In this document: piece by piece, positions 1 to 5,291 of the stretch
Position numbering within the stretch: the first letter of the stretch is position 1
Layout of the letters: the number at the start of each line of letters is the position of its first letter
Source of the DNA: Microthrixaceae bacterium
Lineage (GTDB): Bacteria; Actinomycetota; Acidimicrobiia; Acidimicrobiales; Acidimicrobilacustridaceae
NCBI GenBank assembly: GCA_023264915.1
Contig: JAHFUU010000162.1
Location: 1-6,358, forward strand
Direction of reading: 5' to 3'
DNA: 6,358 bases
Program-made: the position numbers and the translations under genes
The notes under the pieces: model-generated
The model's input: only the letters and a program-made list of their open reading frames with translations
Databases searched by the model: none
Told to the model about the DNA's origin: nothing

Positions 1-2
1 AC

Positions 3-44
3 CGCGATCTGTTGATCAAGTTCCTGGGCTCGGTCAACTCCTGA
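3..44 (+). CDS. C-terminal end of an unidentified upstream gene (5' partial)
   Basis: The fragment reads RDLLIKFLGSVNS followed by TGA. Twelve of its thirteen codons end in G or C, the pattern of the confirmed genes here. The other frame open across the edge, which runs to a TGA at 113-115, has mostly A/T third positions over the same bases, so this frame is the likelier coding one. Thirteen residues are too few to assign a family. Actinobacterial synteny would predict aroE (shikimate dehydrogenase) upstream of the A24 peptidase, but the visible tail does not look recognisably like AroE, so I leave it unnamed. Confidence 0.55.
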   Translation, partial: RDLLIKFLGSVNS

Positions 45-111
45 CCATCCGATCGGGCCGGGGCATCATCGCCCAGGGCATGGCACCGTCTCAGAGGAAC
101 CCCCGCGATCG

Positions 112-852
112 ATGACTGTCAGGCTCATCGCATGCGCGGTTCTCGCGATTCCGGCGGGGTGGATGTCCGGCCTGCTCGCAGATCGCGTTCCACCGATGGG
201 TCGCGATCTGGACAACAACCTGCGTGACCCAAGCGCGGTCGCGCTCTTCGGCCGTCCGTTGCCGGGTCTGCGGCTGGGTGGGCGCTACCTGTGGATCCAG
301 CTCGCGGTCTTGGTGACCTACGTCGGCACCGCGTACAGGCTGGCTGAGCTTCCTGCGGTGGTCACTGCCCCCTACCTCGTGTGGTGGTGCGGGCTCGTGG
401 CACTCAGCGCGGTCGACATCTCTGACCGCCGCCTGCCCGATCGCATAGTGCTTCCCACCTTCGTCATCGGAGCGGTCGTGATGGTGGTGGCGGCGGTTGC
501 TGGCGGGCGTGCCGTCAACATCCGCTACGCCCTGATAGGCGCGGGTTGCTACTTCGCGCTCTTCTTGGTGCTCAACATGGTGTACCCGGGGCTCGCAGCA
601 TTCGGTGACGTAAAGGCGTCGGGAGTCGTCGGGATGGTTGTCGGGTTCATGGCGCATGATTCGCCCGAGGCCCTGCTGCTCAGCTTCTGGGGGATCTTCC
701 TTGCCTTCATCGCCAGCGCGGTCATGGGCTTCGTGTTCATCGTCACCGGCGGGTTAGCACGGGCCCGTGAGCGCCGGGTGGGCCTCGGTTCCTATGTGGT
801 GGCAGCGGCCTTCGTCATCGTCATGGCCGCGCCCGCACTGGTAGGCCAGTGA
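112..852 (+). CDS. A24-family prepilin peptidase-like membrane protein (first of a tandem pair)
   Basis: This is a 246-residue, very hydrophobic protein with about seven or eight predicted membrane segments (near 5-25, 62-78, 84-101, 113-131, 138-158, 170-182, 190-214, 226-243). Both family A24 aspartates are visible: D102 in VDISDRRLPD, which lines up with the D...LPD motif of PilD, and D166 in FGDVK, the GDxK motif. Family members are inner-membrane aspartyl proteases that cut leader peptides from type IV pilin-like or Flp/Tad prepilins. The N-terminus (IPAGWMSGLLADRVP) resembles the PilD GSFxNVVxxRLP segment, but the CxxC zinc loop is missing. The usual C-terminal GPFL motif is reduced to VGLGSYV. 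The ATG has an AGAGGA about 13 bases upstream, a long spacing. Codon 215 is TTA, the only in-frame TTA in the window. No pilin gene is nearby, so the substrate is unknown. Family is secure; activity is inferred. Confidence 0.85.
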   Translation: MTVRLIACAVLAIPAGWMSGLLADRVPPMGRDLDNNLRDPSAVALFGRPLPGLRLGGRYLWIQLAVLVTYVGTAYRLAELPAVVTAPYLVWWCGLVALSAVDISDRRLPDRIVLPTFVIGAVVMVVAAVAGGRAVNIRYALIGAGCYFALFLVLNMVYPGLAAFGDVKASGVVGMVVGFMAHDSPEALLLSFWGIFLAFIASAVMGFVFIVTGGLARARERRVGLGSYVVAAAFVIVMAAPALVGQ

Positions 853-899
853 CAGCTGAGCGGCGGGTGAGCGATCAATCAGAGATGTATCAGCGATGA
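849..899 (+). other. Possible 16-codon relay mini-ORF between the two prepilin peptidase genes
   Basis: A GTG at 849 overlaps the stop of the first peptidase gene (GTGA), and the frame runs to a TGA at 897-899 that overlaps the ATG of the second gene (ATGA). The frame encodes 16 residues beginning MTAERRVSDQ. An internal ATG at 885 could also serve as its start. Only about half its codons end in G/C, so it does not look like a selected protein. If used at all, its role would be to carry ribosomes from the upstream stop to the downstream start. Coincidence is possible. Confidence 0.15.
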
Positions 900-1594
900 G
901 CCATCCGATCGCCGCAGCGGCCAGCGCACTCTTGGGTGTGCCCGCCGGATGGCTTGCGTGGTTGTGGGCCCAGCGGTTCATCGAGGGCCGGCGTCTGGAG
1001 GAGGGTGACACCGAGGTGCGCCTGCCACTCGGCACGGCGCTGCCCTTGGCTGTGGCAGTGTTCGCGAGCCTCGGCTGGCGGTTCGCCTCGTCGCCCGCGA
1101 CTCTGGGCGTCTACCTGGTCGTGTTCGCCGTGCTGATGGTCCTTCTGCTCGTCGACTTCGGCCGTTACTGCCTGCCGGACCCACTCGTCGCGCTCGGTCT
1201 GGGTCTCGGTCTGGCCGGCGTGGTCGGGGTGTCCGTGGCGACCGGTGAGAGCTCGACCATCGAGCTCGCCGTCGCGGGGATGATCATCACCCTGGTTGTC
1301 TACGTCGCGTTCTTCCTCATCGCTCTGGTCCTGTTCGGCAACCAGGCGTTCGGTCTGGGTGATGTCAAGCTCTCGGCGGTGCTGGGCCTGGTGATCGGCT
1401 GGATCACCGGGGACTACAGGCAGCTTGCCGCGCTGATCATCTGGTCGGTCTTCATCGGGTTCCTGTCCGGCCCCGTCGCATCGTTGGTTCTGCTGCGTGG
1501 GGTCAAGATGCGGTCACCGTTTCCGCAGGGTCCGTTCCTGATCCTGGGCACCCTCGCTGTCGTGCTGTTCAGCAGCCAGATCCTCGGCACCTGA
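896..1594 (+). CDS. A24-family prepilin peptidase (second of a tandem pair)
   Basis: This is a 232-residue polytopic membrane protein of the same family as its upstream neighbour but clearly diverged. The catalytic aspartates are D87 in VDFGRYCLPD and D156 in GLGDVK. Unlike the first copy it keeps a near-canonical C-terminal motif, FPQGPFLILG (209-218), comparable with the IPFGPFL of PilD. The N-terminus (VPAGWLAWLWAQRFIEG) shares the PAGW stretch with the first copy, which suggests an old tandem duplication. The cytoplasmic loop after it is short and has no CxxC pairs, so the zinc-binding part of classical PilD is absent. The likely role is leader-peptide cleavage of type IV pilin-like proteins at the cytoplasmic membrane; methylation of the new N-terminus cannot be assumed. 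The ATG lies 43 bases after the upstream stop with only a weak purine-rich stretch before it. Co-transcription with the first copy is likely. Confidence 0.88.
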   Translation: MSHPIAAAASALLGVPAGWLAWLWAQRFIEGRRLEEGDTEVRLPLGTALPLAVAVFASLGWRFASSPATLGVYLVVFAVLMVLLLVDFGRYCLPDPLVALGLGLGLAGVVGVSVATGESSTIELAVAGMIITLVVYVAFFLIALVLFGNQAFGLGDVKLSAVLGLVIGWITGDYRQLAALIIWSVFIGFLSGPVASLVLLRGVKMRSPFPQGPFLILGTLAVVLFSSQILGT

Positions 1595-1635
1595 GCCAAC
1601 CTGCACGAGGTCCGGGTCACCAGCGAGCCCGCGCA

Positions 1636-1663
1636 GTTCAGGCCACGGTTCAGGCCACGGTTC
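1636..1663 (+). repeat. 12-bp tandem direct repeat (2.3 copies)
   Basis: The unit GTTCAGGCCACG occurs twice back to back (1636-1647, 1648-1659) and is followed by a partial GTTC. It lies in the non-coding gap between the second peptidase gene and aroC. No function is evident; it may be a slippage product. Confidence 0.85.
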
Positions 1664-1685
1664 TCCGCGGGTCCGTGTCGGAGCG

Positions 1686-1706
1686 GCCCCGCTTCGGGGC
1701 GCCCCG
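1686..1706 (+). terminator. GC-rich hairpin between the peptidase pair and aroC, possible terminator or attenuator
   Basis: GCCCCG (1686-1691) and CGGGGC (1695-1700) form a six-pair stem with a three-base CTT loop. The right arm is also the left half of a perfect 12-bp palindrome, CGGGGCGCCCCG (1695-1706), so two stems compete for it. No T-run follows, so this is not a textbook intrinsic terminator. Its place just upstream of a likely aroC promoter fits a transcription boundary. The structure is seen; the role is inferred. Confidence 0.35.
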
Positions 1707-1729
1707 TACACGCACGTAGGTTGCGCAAG

Positions 1730-1735
1730 TAGATT
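1730..1735 (+). promoter_or_regulatory. Putative -10 element for a leaderless aroC transcript
   Basis: TAGATT fits the TANNNT pattern of actinobacterial -10 elements and ends six bases before the aroC GTG. Transcription would then begin at or next to the start codon. No clear ribosome-binding site precedes that GTG, which agrees with leaderless translation, common in Actinobacteria. The -35 region (around 1707-1712, TACACG) is a poor match. The palindrome TTGCGCAA (1721-1728) lies directly upstream of it. Confidence 0.4.
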
Positions 1736-1741
1736 GATGGG

Positions 1742-3019
1742 GTGCTCCGATACCTGACAGCAGGTGAGTCACACGGTCGTGCGCTCGTGGTGATCATCGA
1801 AGGTCTGCCTGCCGGCCTGCCGGTCGTCGCGGCAGACATCGTGGACGAGCTGGCGCGCCGGCGCCTCGGAGCGGGGAGAGGTCCCCGGATGCGCTTCGAG
1901 CAGGACCAGTTGACGTTGCTGGCGGGCGTCCGGCATGGGCAGACCCTCGGGTCTCCCGTTGCGATTGAGGTCGCCAACAGCGAATGGACCCGTGATCCCG
2001 GTAAGTGGGGCGAGGAGATGTCACCCGAGCCGGGCAAGACCACAGCTCCGCTCACCAAGCCGCGGCCGGGGCACGCCGACCTGGCAGGGATGCAGAAGTA
2101 CGACCTTGTTGACGCGCGGGACGTGCTCGAGCGCGCATCGGCCCGAGAGACGGCGGCCCGGGTAGCGGCCGGCGCCGTCTGCAAGCAGCTTCTGGGCCGC
2201 CTCGGCATCGATGTCATCTCACACGTGATCCAGATCGGCAGCGTGCGGTCCTCCGGGGTGAGACCCGAGCCTGGTGACCTCGGCACGGTCGACGAGTCGC
2301 CGGTGCGGAGCTTCGACCCAGATGCCGCCGGAGCGATGCTCGCCGAGATCGACCAGGCCCAGGAGGCCGGCGACTCGCTGGGCGGGGTGGTCGAGGTTCT
2401 CGGCTATGGCGTCCCCGTCGGGCTCGGGAGCCACGTGCACTGGGACCGCAAGCTCGACGCATTGCTGGCTCAGGCGATGATGAGCATCCAGGCGGTCAAG
2501 GGCGTCGAGATCGGCGACGGGTTCGAGGTCGCGTCGCGCAGGGGGAGCCAGGCCCATGACCCGATCTCGTGGGACAGCCACGCAGGCGAGTACCGCAGGG
2601 AAGGTACCGCCGCCGGAGGTGTCGAGGGCGGGATGTCAACTGGAGGGTTGCTGGTCGCCCACCTCGCGATGAAACCTCTCGCGACGTTGAACCGGCCGAC
2701 GCTCAAGACCGTCGACACGCTCACCAAGGCCGAGACCGTCTCGTTCAAGGAGCGCACCGACGTCACCGCTGTCCCCGCGATGGGTGTCGTGGCCGAGTCC
2801 ATGACCGCTCTGGTCCTGGCCAACGAGGTCACCCGGAAGTTCGGCGGCGACTCTCTCGGTGAGCTGTGCCGCAACCACGCGACCTATATCGAACAGGTCC
2901 GTCGCCACGACAGGACCGGTACCAGCGACGCCGCGGGTACTGGCGCGACCGCGGGTACTGGTGCCGGGACTGGTGACGCGGGCACCGGCGGCAGCGACGC
3001 GATCCGGGCACGGCAGTGA
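1742..3019 (+). CDS. aroC: Chorismate synthase
   Basis: AroC converts 5-enolpyruvylshikimate 3-phosphate to chorismate, the last common step to aromatic amino acids, using reduced FMN in the cytoplasm. The GTG start gives MLRYLTAGESHG, the conserved family N-terminus, with catalytic His11. Other landmarks are PRPGHAD (second key histidine, H111), the family signature ERASARETAARVAAGAV (130-146), and RTDVTAVPAMGVVAESM (338-354), where T339 replaces the usual serine or histidine. The core ends near VRRHD (386-390). A Gly/Thr/Ala-rich tail of about 35 residues then brings the length to 425, longer than the roughly 390-400 usual for actinobacterial AroC. The tail's DNA contains the direct repeat CCGCGGGTACTGG (2931-2943 and 2949-2961, 18-bp period). 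A hairpin and a -10-like hexamer lie upstream, so this is probably the first gene of the aro operon. Identity is very secure. Confidence 0.98.
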   Translation: MLRYLTAGESHGRALVVIIEGLPAGLPVVAADIVDELARRRLGAGRGPRMRFEQDQLTLLAGVRHGQTLGSPVAIEVANSEWTRDPGKWGEEMSPEPGKTTAPLTKPRPGHADLAGMQKYDLVDARDVLERASARETAARVAAGAVCKQLLGRLGIDVISHVIQIGSVRSSGVRPEPGDLGTVDESPVRSFDPDAAGAMLAEIDQAQEAGDSLGGVVEVLGYGVPVGLGSHVHWDRKLDALLAQAMMSIQAVKGVEIGDGFEVASRRGSQAHDPISWDSHAGEYRREGTAAGGVEGGMSTGGLLVAHLAMKPLATLNRPTLKTVDTLTKAETVSFKERTDVTAVPAMGVVAESMTALVLANEVTRKFGGDSLGELCRNHATYIEQVRRHDRTGTSDAAGTGATAGTGAGTGDAGTGGSDAIRARQ

Positions 3020-3023
3020 CAGC

Positions 3024-3581
3024 ATGAGCATGCCCGGTCATCGGTACCCCGGCACGGTTGGTCACCTGGTGCTGGTGGGCATGATGGGCTCGGGGAAGAC
3101 GACCGTGGGCACCGAGCTCGCCCGCCGCATCGGTTGCCCGTTCGTCGACGTCGACGAGCAGATCGAGCTGCGCCAGGGGCGGTCCATCCCCCAGATCTTC
3201 GATGAGGACGGCGAGGGAGCGTTCCGCCTGATCGAGAGATCGGTCCTCGCCCAGGTGCTCGCCTGCCAGGAGCCGAGTGTCGTCGCGGTCGGTGGAGGAG
3301 CCGTGCTCGACTCTGCCAACCGCGAGCTGATGCGCGACCGGGGCACCGTCATCTGGCTCAGGGCCACGCCTGAGGTGCTCTGTCACCGGGTTGGTGACGG
3401 GGTGGGGCGGCCGCTTCTCGAATGTGCAGGAGGTGAGGTCGGGAGCCGCATCGAGGAGTTGGCCGCAGCCCGGGAGGCTGCCTACCACCAGGCCGCCCAT
3501 GACGTGGTCAACGTCGACCACCTGACCGTGGATGAGGTGTCTGACCTCCTGGTCAGGTTCCTTCAGACAGAACCAACATGA
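3024..3581 (+). CDS. aroK: Shikimate kinase
   Basis: AroK phosphorylates shikimate at the 3-hydroxyl using ATP, in the cytoplasm. From the ATG at 3024 the protein has 185 residues, close to the family norm. The P-loop is G19-MMGSGK-T26; D42 and D44 form the DxD that contacts magnesium and shikimate; FRLIE (67-71) carries the substrate-binding Arg68. GGG at 90-92 is the Walker B/shikimate loop, R129 in GRPLL is the lid arginine, and R150 in RxxxY is the adenine-side arginine. The start follows the aroC stop by only four bases, so the genes are surely co-transcribed. ATG at 3030 (third codon) is an alternative start. The frame stays open upstream into aroC (ATG at 2859), but that would add 55 residues lying over aroC and is unlikely. 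There is no visible Shine-Dalgarno; the sequence GTGACAGCATGA joins the aroC stop to this start through a three-codon mini-frame. Confidence 0.96.
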   Translation: MSMPGHRYPGTVGHLVLVGMMGSGKTTVGTELARRIGCPFVDVDEQIELRQGRSIPQIFDEDGEGAFRLIERSVLAQVLACQEPSVVAVGGGAVLDSANRELMRDRGTVIWLRATPEVLCHRVGDGVGRPLLECAGGEVGSRIEELAAAREAAYHQAAHDVVNVDHLTVDEVSDLLVRFLQTEPT

Positions 3582-3655
3582 GCTTGCCAGCTCGACCACA
3601 TATGGGGCGGGGCGCGAGCGCGATGCCCGCACGCGCGAGGCGGGAAGATCCATGA
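3578..3655 (+). CDS. Possible 25-residue mini-ORF bridging aroK and aroB
   Basis: The ATG at 3578 overlaps the aroK stop (ATGA, 3578-3581), and the TGA at 3653-3655 overlaps the aroB ATG (ATGA, 3652-3655). The product would begin MSLPARPHMGRGASAM and is arginine-rich, with no recognisable domain. Third-position G/C is mixed, about 13 of 22 informative codons, weaker than in real genes here, so selection for the peptide is doubtful. The double stop/start overlap would let ribosomes ending aroK restart and be delivered to aroB. If it is not translated, this is simply a 70-bp spacer. Confidence 0.25.
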   Translation: MSLPARPHMGRGASAMPARARREDP

Positions 3656-4704
3656 GCGCGGGCAGGGGTGAGTTGATCGTCGTCGAGGTGCCCCTCGGCA
3701 ACGGGCGCAACTACCCGGTGCTCATCGGCGACGGGGCGCGACACGAGCTGGCCTCGGTGCTCCCACCTTCGGCCCGCCGGGTTGCGGTGGTCACCCAGCG
3801 TTGCATCGGAGTGACAGTCGACCCGGGCCGCCAGAGCCGAGTCTTTGAGATCGGATCCGGCGAGGGGGCGAAGAACCTCCACACCGTCGAGCAGCTCTGC
3901 AGCCAGTTCGCGCGATGGGGCTTGAATCGGAGTGACGCCGTCGTGGCCGTCGGCGGCGGGATGGTCACAGACGTCGGCGGGCTCGCGGCGGCGGTCTACC
4001 ACCGCGGGCTACCGGTCGTGCACGTCTCGACGACGTTGCTCGGCCAGATAGATGCGGCGATCGGCGGCAAGACAGGAGTCAACCTGCCCGAAGGCAAGAA
4101 CCTGGTGGGCGCGTTCCACCAACCCTGCGCCGTGCTCTGTGACACGAGCACTCTCGCAACGGTCCCACCGCGTGAGCTGCGCTCAGGGTTGGGCGAGCTG
4201 GCCAAGTACCACTTCATCGGGCCGGAGGTGGCTGCTTCGGGTGGGGGCGAGACGCTCGACGCACTTCCCCTCCAGGAACGCGTAGCCGCGTGCGTGCGGA
4301 TCAAGGCCGCGATCGTCGCCTCAGACGAGCGCGAGAGCGAGCGCCGTGCAATCTTGAACTACGGCCACACGCTCGCGCATGCCCTCGAGATCGAGGGCGA
4401 GTTCGATCTTCTCCATGGCGAGGCGGTGGCCATCGGCCTGGTGTATGCAGCCGAGCTGGCGCGCCTTCTCGGCCGCATCGACGACGAGCGTGTCGCCGAG
4501 CACCGGCGCGTGGTCTCGGCCTATGACCTACCGCAGGTGCTCCCGGCAGGCACCCGGCCCGAAGAGCTCGTCGCCCTCTTCGAGAGAGACAAGAAGTCAA
4601 CCGACGGGGTGACCTTCGTTCTGGACGGGCCGCGCGGCGTCGAGCCCGTGCGAGGTGTCGAGCGCGCCGCGATGGACGAGGCTTTCCGTAGGATCTCCTC
4701 ATGA
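3652..4704 (+). CDS. aroB: 3-dehydroquinate synthase
   Basis: AroB cyclises DAHP to 3-dehydroquinate using NAD+ and a divalent metal, the second step of the pathway, in the cytoplasm. From ATG 3652 it has 350 residues. Visible motifs are the nucleotide-binding GGGMVTD (101-107), STTLLGQIDAAIGGKTGVN (126-144), GKNLVGAFHQP (148-158), GELAKY with metal ligand E182, NYGHTLAHALE with metal ligand H239 and catalytic H243, LLHGEA with metal ligand H255, and DKKSTDG (313-319). The stretch between AKY and the KAAIVASDERE helix is roughly 15-20 residues shorter than in the M. tuberculosis enzyme as I remember it, yet the flanking motifs are intact. The frame extends up to an ATG at 3532, but that start would overlap aroK by 50 bases and add a sequence unlike the family, so I chose 3652. 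Its stop overlaps the aroQ start by four bases. Confidence 0.96.
   Translation: MSAGRGELIVVEVPLGNGRNYPVLIGDGARHELASVLPPSARRVAVVTQRCIGVTVDPGRQSRVFEIGSGEGAKNLHTVEQLCSQFARWGLNRSDAVVAVGGGMVTDVGGLAAAVYHRGLPVVHVSTTLLGQIDAAIGGKTGVNLPEGKNLVGAFHQPCAVLCDTSTLATVPPRELRSGLGELAKYHFIGPEVAASGGGETLDALPLQERVAACVRIKAAIVASDERESERRAILNYGHTLAHALEIEGEFDLLHGEAVAIGLVYAAELARLLGRIDDERVAEHRRVVSAYDLPQVLPAGTRPEELVALFERDKKSTDGVTFVLDGPRGVEPVRGVERAAMDEAFRRISS
4690..4693 (+). promoter_or_regulatory. Shine-Dalgarno of aroQ inside the end of aroB
   Basis: AGGA lies seven bases before the ATG at 4701, good spacing. It supports translation from 4701 and so inclusion of the repeat-encoded extension in AroQ. Confidence 0.55.
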
Positions 4705-5291
4705 CCGGACCGGAACCCCAAGACGCGACGGACGCGACGGACGCGACGGGCGCCACGGAACCCACGGGCGCCACGGAACCCACGGAACCCACGGAACCCA
4801 CGGAACCCACGGAACCCACGGACCACGCTGGTTCCGCGGGTTCCGACGTGATCCTGGTCCTGTCAGGCCCGAACCTTGACCTGTTGGGTTCGAGGGAGCC
4901 CGAGATCTACGGCGCGGACACCCTCGAGCGGCACATCGAGCGGGCTCGTGAGGTCGCCGCCAGCAATGGCTTCGGGGTCGAGCACCTCCAGTCCAACCAT
5001 GAGGGCGACCTCATCGACGCGATCCACGGCGCTCGCGACCGGTGTGCAGCGATCGTGATCAACGCTGCCGCCTTCACCCATTACGCCTGGGGCATACACG
5101 ACGCTCTCGCCGCGTACCAGGGGCCGGTCGTCGAGGTTCACCTGTCCAATCCGGCGTCCCGCGAACCCTGGAGGGCGTCGTCGGTGGTGGCGCCGGTGGC
5201 CACCGGGTGTGTGGCCGGCTTCGGGGGCCTGGGCTATGAGATGGCCGTCCAAGCCGCGGCCCGACTCGTGCGCGAGGGGGCAGCGCGATGA
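4701..5291 (+). CDS. aroQ: Type II 3-dehydroquinate dehydratase with an acidic repeat N-terminal extension
   Basis: AroQ dehydrates 3-dehydroquinate to 3-dehydroshikimate; type II enzymes are cytoplasmic dodecamers. The catalytic domain starts near residue 50 (VILVLSGPNLDLLG). R65, the catalytic tyrosine Y70 in EIYG, N121, H127, H147 and R158 match M. tuberculosis R19, Y24, N75, H81, H101 and R112 (from memory) at a constant offset of 46. Two motifs are unusual: INAAAFTHYAWGIHDAL replaces the common NPGAYTHTS type, and HLSNPASREPWRASS replaces the SNxHxREpFRHhS type. Residues 8-40 are eleven tripeptides (DAT three times, GAT twice, EPT six times), giving an acidic, probably disordered arm. 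The ATG overlaps the aroB stop (ATGA) and has an AGGA before it. A GTG at 4848 would give a standard 147-residue enzyme without the arm. Enzyme identity is secure; the true N-terminus is less so. Confidence 0.95.
   Translation: MTGPEPQDATDATDATGATEPTGATEPTEPTEPTEPTEPTDHAGSAGSDVILVLSGPNLDLLGSREPEIYGADTLERHIERAREVAASNGFGVEHLQSNHEGDLIDAIHGARDRCAAIVINAAAFTHYAWGIHDALAAYQGPVVEVHLSNPASREPWRASSVVAPVATGCVAGFGGLGYEMAVQAAARLVREGAAR
4722..4820 (+). repeat. In-frame 9-bp minisatellite, eleven units, inside aroQ
   Basis: Eleven 9-bp units, each ending in ACG: GACGCGACG three times (4722-4748), GGCGCCACG at 4749-4757 and 4767-4775, and GAACCCACG at 4758-4766 and five times in 4776-4820. The period is a multiple of three, so gain or loss of units keeps the aroQ frame. 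The identical tail units suggest recent slippage expansion. Copy number is likely to vary between strains. Confidence 0.95.
5274..5280 (+). promoter_or_regulatory. Shine-Dalgarno-like site of the M24 peptidase gene
   Basis: GAGGGGG ends seven bases before the ATG at 5288 and lies inside the last codons of aroQ. With the ATGA overlap it favours 5288 over the later in-frame ATG at 5312. Confidence 0.5.

Noticed and set aside
2..115. Open frame from the left edge to a TGA overlapping the first peptidase start
   Set aside because: Third positions are A/T-rich over the first codons while the neighbouring frame (3-44) is G/C-rich there; only its last 11 codons from ATG 80 matter, as a possible relay.
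1414..2286. 290-codon open frame on the - strand
   Set aside because: It lies antisense across the second peptidase gene and aroC, is rich in Arg/Ser/Pro with no recognisable domain, and is the usual shadow of high-GC coding sequence.
3532..3651. Upstream ATG extending aroB by 40 residues
   Set aside because: It would overlap aroK by 50 bases and adds a sequence unlike dehydroquinate synthases; ATG 3652 gives the family length.
2829..3710. 293-codon open frame on the - strand across aroC, aroK and aroB
   Set aside because: Antisense to well-supported enzymes, with no motif; explained by G/C third positions of the real genes.
4722..4820. CRISPR-like array
   Set aside because: The units are contiguous 9-mers with no spacers and lie in frame within a coding sequence.
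4521..4826. - strand frames reading repeated GSV or RGF tripeptides
   Set aside because: A 9-bp repeat is open in all frames and gives periodic peptides automatically; aroQ in the + frame explains the region.
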